Origin: an uncultured Lachnospiraceae bacterium
GTDB taxonomy: Bacteria; Bacillota_A; Clostridia; Lachnospirales; Lachnospiraceae
Assembly: GCA_902766415.1 (NCBI GenBank)
Contig: CACXDR010000004.1
Location: 1-6,848 of the forward strand
DNA: 6,848 nucleotides
Direction of reading: 5' to 3'
The number at the start of each line of letters is the position of its first letter. Position 1 is the first letter of the stretch. The notes below the pieces were generated by a model. That model saw nothing but the letters and a program-made list of their open reading frames with translations, did no database searches and had not been told where the DNA came from. The position numbers and the translations under genes are program-made. Positions 4,524-6,848 of the stretch are shown piece by piece.

Positions 4524-6725
4524 TTAAGTATTCGCGTCCCTGAGCCACTCAGGAATATCGTCGGCCCCTCCCGCGGGCTGCGCAGGCGGCGGCGCGGCCT
4601 CGGTCTGCGGCGGTGGCGGCGGCGCCTCGGTCTGCGGCGGCGGCGGTGCCTCCGTCTGCGGCGGCTGCGTCTGCGGCGGCTGCGTCTGCGGCGGCTGTGT
4701 CTGCTGCGGCTGCGGCGCCTGTGTCTGCGGCGGCTGTGTCTGCTGCGGCTTCGTCTCCTTCGGCCTCGGTCCGCGGCTTATGACAAGGACCACCTCGCTG
4801 CCCTTCTCCTGGGCGCCGGACAGGCTCTGGCTTATGACATTGCCCTCCTTGACCGTTTCGCTGTACTGCCTCTCGCCCGTCACGGGGACGAACCCGGCAG
4901 CCTCAAGCATTTCGGCAGCCTCGCTCTCCGTATACTGGTTGATGACATCCGGGACCTGGACCTTCTCGATACCGTCGCTGATCGTGAGGGTGATCATGGA
5001 GTTCTTCGCGAGCTCCCCGCCGGCAGGCTGGTCCATCGCGATGATCCTGTCCTTATTGTCGTTCGTGTCCTCATAGGTGTGCCGGAAGGTGACCTGGAAG
5101 GAACCGGAAAGCAGCTCTCTCGCCTCGTCCTCCGTCATGCCCATGACGTCCGGGACCTCGATCATCTCTGTCGTGTCGACCTCTTCCTGGCCCTGGCCCT
5201 CGTCCTTGACGACCATGATCGTGACGGTGCTTCCCTTGTCGATATTCAGGCCCTGCTCCACGCTCTGGGATTTGACCTCCCCGGGCATTCTGGAGGTGTC
5301 CGACACCTCGCGGATCTCCGCCTTCAGTCCCACCTTTTCAAGCGCGGCAAGCGCATCCTCCTTCATAAGGCCCTGCATCTGCGGGACAACTGCCTGCTCG
5401 CGCCCGAGGCTGACGTCAAGGTCGACCCTGTTGTTCTTTTCGACGATCTTTCCGCGCTCGATCGACTGCCCCGTGACCGTGCCGCGCGGGATGACCGCGT
5501 CGTAAACATTGTGCAGGTCGCCGACGGCAAGGGACTTCTCCGTCAGCATGGTACCTGCCGTCTCCTGTTCCTTGTTGACCACGTTCGGGACGGTGGTCAT
5601 GTTCTGGGGCAGGACCGCATCCGGCACCGGCGGGCGGATCGTGATAAAGAGCGCGATGACCGTCATGACGACCGCCGCGGCGATCCCCAGGCCGATCGTG
5701 ACCTTGGCCGCCACCGGCATCTTCCCGACGTCCTTCTTCCGGTTCCGCGCGACCTTCTCCTTAACGTCCGCGGCCATGAGCTCCTGCTCAAACTCCTCCA
5801 TGGACTGCGTGCGGTCCTCGACCGTGACCACCAGGGCGTTCATGATCGCGGTCTCCATGGGCTTCGAGATGGTGACGCCCATTTTGGACGGCTTCTTCAG
5901 CATGTCCTTGACGCTCCGCTCCATGGCGTCCTCCGGCGTGACGCCGGTGATCATTTTATAGAAGGTCGCCGCCAGCGCGTAGACGTCCGTCCACGGTCCC
6001 TGGTCTCCGCGGCTCCGGTACTGCTCCTCCGGCGCGTAGCCTGGCTTGATGATGACGGAAAGGCTCTTGCTGTGCTTCGTCGTGGCGTAGCGCGCCGCGC
6101 CGAAGTCGAGGATCTTGACCTCGCCGTCCGACTGGATCTTGATGTTGTCCGGCGCGATATCACGGTGGATGATGCCTTCCTTGTGGACGGCCTTCATGCC
6201 CGCGATGACCTTCAGCGTGATCTGGAGCGCCTGATCCACGGAAAGCTTTCCTTCCCGGGCAAGGATCTCCTTCACAGTCTCGCCGTCAACATATTCCATG
6301 ATGATGTAGCAGGTGTTGTTCGCCTCGAAGCAGTCGAAGTTGTGGACGATGTTCGGGACGTTCTGGAACTTCGCCAGCCTCCTGGCCTCGTCCAGCATCT
6401 TCTTCTTGCCCTCTTCAAACTGCTCCTCGCGCTCGCCGGTATAGACCGTGACAGCCTGCTGGTTCGGCATGCGCGTGGAGAACTCGCCGGGGAGATATTC
6501 CTTGATGGCGACAGTCTTCTGGAGCAGGTTGTCATAGCCGATATAAGTGATGCCGAAGCCGCCGAACCCGAGCACGCGGCCTACGGTATATCTGTTCTGG
6601 AGCAGGGAGCCGGGTACGATATGGTACGCCTCCTTCGCGGGCGTCCCGTGTACATACCCGCAGTACGGGCAGACCATAAACTGCTCGCTGTACTCCTTCA
6701 TGCATCCCATGCATCGTCTGTTCAT
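4524..6725 (-). CDS. Zinc-ribbon PASTA-domain Ser/Thr receptor kinase
   Basis: Counted from the ATG at 6725 the protein has 733 residues. Order: zinc ribbon (C5, C8, C19, C22); kinase domain about 46-318 with GFGGFGITY (53-61), K75 in AIKEYLP, helix-C E113, HRDIAPDN (187-194), DFG 207-209, PGYAPEEQY (228-236) and D247 in GPWTDVYA; one membrane segment about 342-363; four PASTA repeats at about 377-441, 444-508, 522-585 and 589-652; and an 81-residue Pro/Gln/Thr-rich tail ending in IPEWLRDANT. PASTA kinases such as PrkC/PknB sense peptidoglycan fragments or lipid II and phosphorylate cytoplasmic targets; an equivalent wall-sensing role here is inferred. An in-frame GTG at 6734 would add three residues, but AAGGG is only 2 bases from it and 11 from the ATG, so I prefer the ATG. 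PrkC/PknB lack an N-terminal zinc ribbon, so this is probably not the housekeeping PASTA kinase but a paralog of the kinase at 1454. Ala191 replaces the usual catalytic-loop Lys. Confidence 0.95.
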   Translation of the reverse strand: MNRRCMGCMKEYSEQFMVCPYCGYVHGTPAKEAYHIVPGSLLQNRYTVGRVLGFGGFGITYIGYDNLLQKTVAIKEYLPGEFSTRMPNQQAVTVYTGEREEQFEEGKKKMLDEARRLAKFQNVPNIVHNFDCFEANNTCYIIMEYVDGETVKEILAREGKLSVDQALQITLKVIAGMKAVHKEGIIHRDIAPDNIKIQSDGEVKILDFGAARYATTKHSKSLSVIIKPGYAPEEQYRSRGDQGPWTDVYALAATFYKMITGVTPEDAMERSVKDMLKKPSKMGVTISKPMETAIMNALVVTVEDRTQSMEEFEQELMAADVKEKVARNRKKDVGKMPVAAKVTIGLGIAAAVVMTVIALFITIRPPVPDAVLPQNMTTVPNVVNKEQETAGTMLTEKSLAVGDLHNVYDAVIPRGTVTGQSIERGKIVEKNNRVDLDVSLGREQAVVPQMQGLMKEDALAALEKVGLKAEIREVSDTSRMPGEVKSQSVEQGLNIDKGSTVTIMVVKDEGQGQEEVDTTEMIEVPDVMGMTEDEARELLSGSFQVTFRHTYEDTNDNKDRIIAMDQPAGGELAKNSMITLTISDGIEKVQVPDVINQYTESEAAEMLEAAGFVPVTGERQYSETVKEGNVISQSLSGAQEKGSEVVLVISRGPRPKETKPQQTQPPQTQAPQPQQTQPPQTQPPQTQPPQTEAPPPPQTEAPPPPPQTEAAPPPAQPAGGADDIPEWLRDANT
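4654..4752 (-). repeat. 15-bp tandem repeats coding the Pro/Gln/Thr tail of the PASTA kinase
   Basis: Six near-identical 15-base units (plus-strand consensus gtctgcggcggctgc) occupy 4654-4713 and 4723-4752, interrupted by a 9-base insert at 4714-4722. They encode repeating Q-T-Q-P-P on the minus strand. A related GC-richer series at about 4590-4653 encodes the P-P-P-P-Q-T-E-A part. All units keep the reading frame, so copy number can change without breaking the gene. Confidence 0.8.
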
Positions 6726-6782
6726 GTTGATCACGACCCTTCATGGTGGTAGTTGTCTGGCTCAGCCTGGATCCCGCGTCCT

Positions 6783-6848
6783 TCAGACGCTCTGCGGGCT
6801 GTCCGCGGTGCTGCCCTCTGCCGGGCGCGCGCCGGGACCGCCGGTCCC
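6783..6848 (-). CDS. Possible C-terminal tail of an upstream gene (partial)
   Basis: The minus-strand frame entering at the right edge gives 21 codons, rich in Gly, Ala, Pro and Ser, ending SPQSV and a TGA at 6785-6783. Nearly all its third codon positions are G or C, matching the coding bias of the neighbouring genes better than the other two frames. It would end 57 bases before the kinase ATG. Too little is present to name a product, and a non-coding GC-rich stretch cannot be excluded. Confidence 0.35.
   Translation of the reverse strand, partial: GTGGPGARPAEGSTADSPQSV

Noticed and set aside
4590..4752. Regular short repeats as a CRISPR array
   Set aside because: Units are 15 bases, contiguous without spacers, and keep a coding frame for Q-T-Q-P-P.
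5079..6752. 557-residue open frame on the plus strand
   Set aside because: It lies fully antisense to the PASTA kinase, is dominated by Arg, Asp, His and Leu as expected for the complement of GC-rich coding DNA, and has no recognisable domain.
6776..6790. Small hairpin GCGTC-TGAAG-GACGC over the putative upstream stop codon as a terminator
   Set aside because: The stem is only five pairs and no T-run follows on the minus strand.
6834..6848. GGGACC-GCC-GGTCCC inverted repeat at the right edge as a terminator
   Set aside because: It is short, has no U-run, and lies within a frame with coding-like third-position GC.

Overview
The window reads almost entirely on the minus strand. It looks like a fragment of a signalling and cell-envelope locus from a GC-rich Gram-positive bacterium, most plausibly a member of the Clostridia. 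The reasons are strong AGGAGG-type ribosome binding sites, high GC at third codon positions, a secreted protein built of choline/glucan-binding-type cell-wall repeats, a PASTA-domain Ser/Thr kinase, and no sign of an outer membrane. The species cannot be named from the sequence alone.

In transcription order (right to left): a possible C-terminal tail of an upstream gene (6848-6783); a 733-residue receptor Ser/Thr kinase with an N-terminal zinc ribbon, one membrane segment, four PASTA repeats and a Pro/Gln/Thr-rich tail (6725-4524); an AT-rich intergenic region of 127 bases holding a near-perfect tandem 31-bp repeat with two TATAAT elements; a secreted cell-wall-repeat protein with a very acidic Asp/Tyr C-terminus (4396-3506); a stem-loop that resembles an intrinsic terminator (3480-3440); a small DUF2752-type membrane protein (3402-2974); a zinc-ribbon, multi-spanning DUF4234-like membrane protein (2943-1528); a GC-rich stem-loop; and a second zinc-ribbon receptor kinase (1454 to the left edge), which has no stop codon and runs off the window.

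The most striking gene is the last one. After its kinase domain and single membrane segment comes a region that reads like the start of a family-1 extracellular solute-binding protein, as found in ABC sugar transporters. The window would then contain two paralogous receptor kinases with the same cytoplasmic module (zinc ribbon plus kinase) but different outside modules: PASTA repeats on one and a solute-binding fold on the other. Three of the five main proteins begin with an identically spaced C-X2-C-X10-C-X2-C ribbon.

My working inference is an envelope-signalling cassette. One kinase would monitor the cell wall and the other a soluble ligand. The polytopic zinc-ribbon protein and the DUF2752 protein would be membrane partners or substrates, and the secreted repeat protein a wall-associated output or ligand. 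The domain content is visible in the sequence; the joint function is a hypothesis. No tRNA, rRNA, CRISPR array, insertion sequence or plus-strand gene was found.
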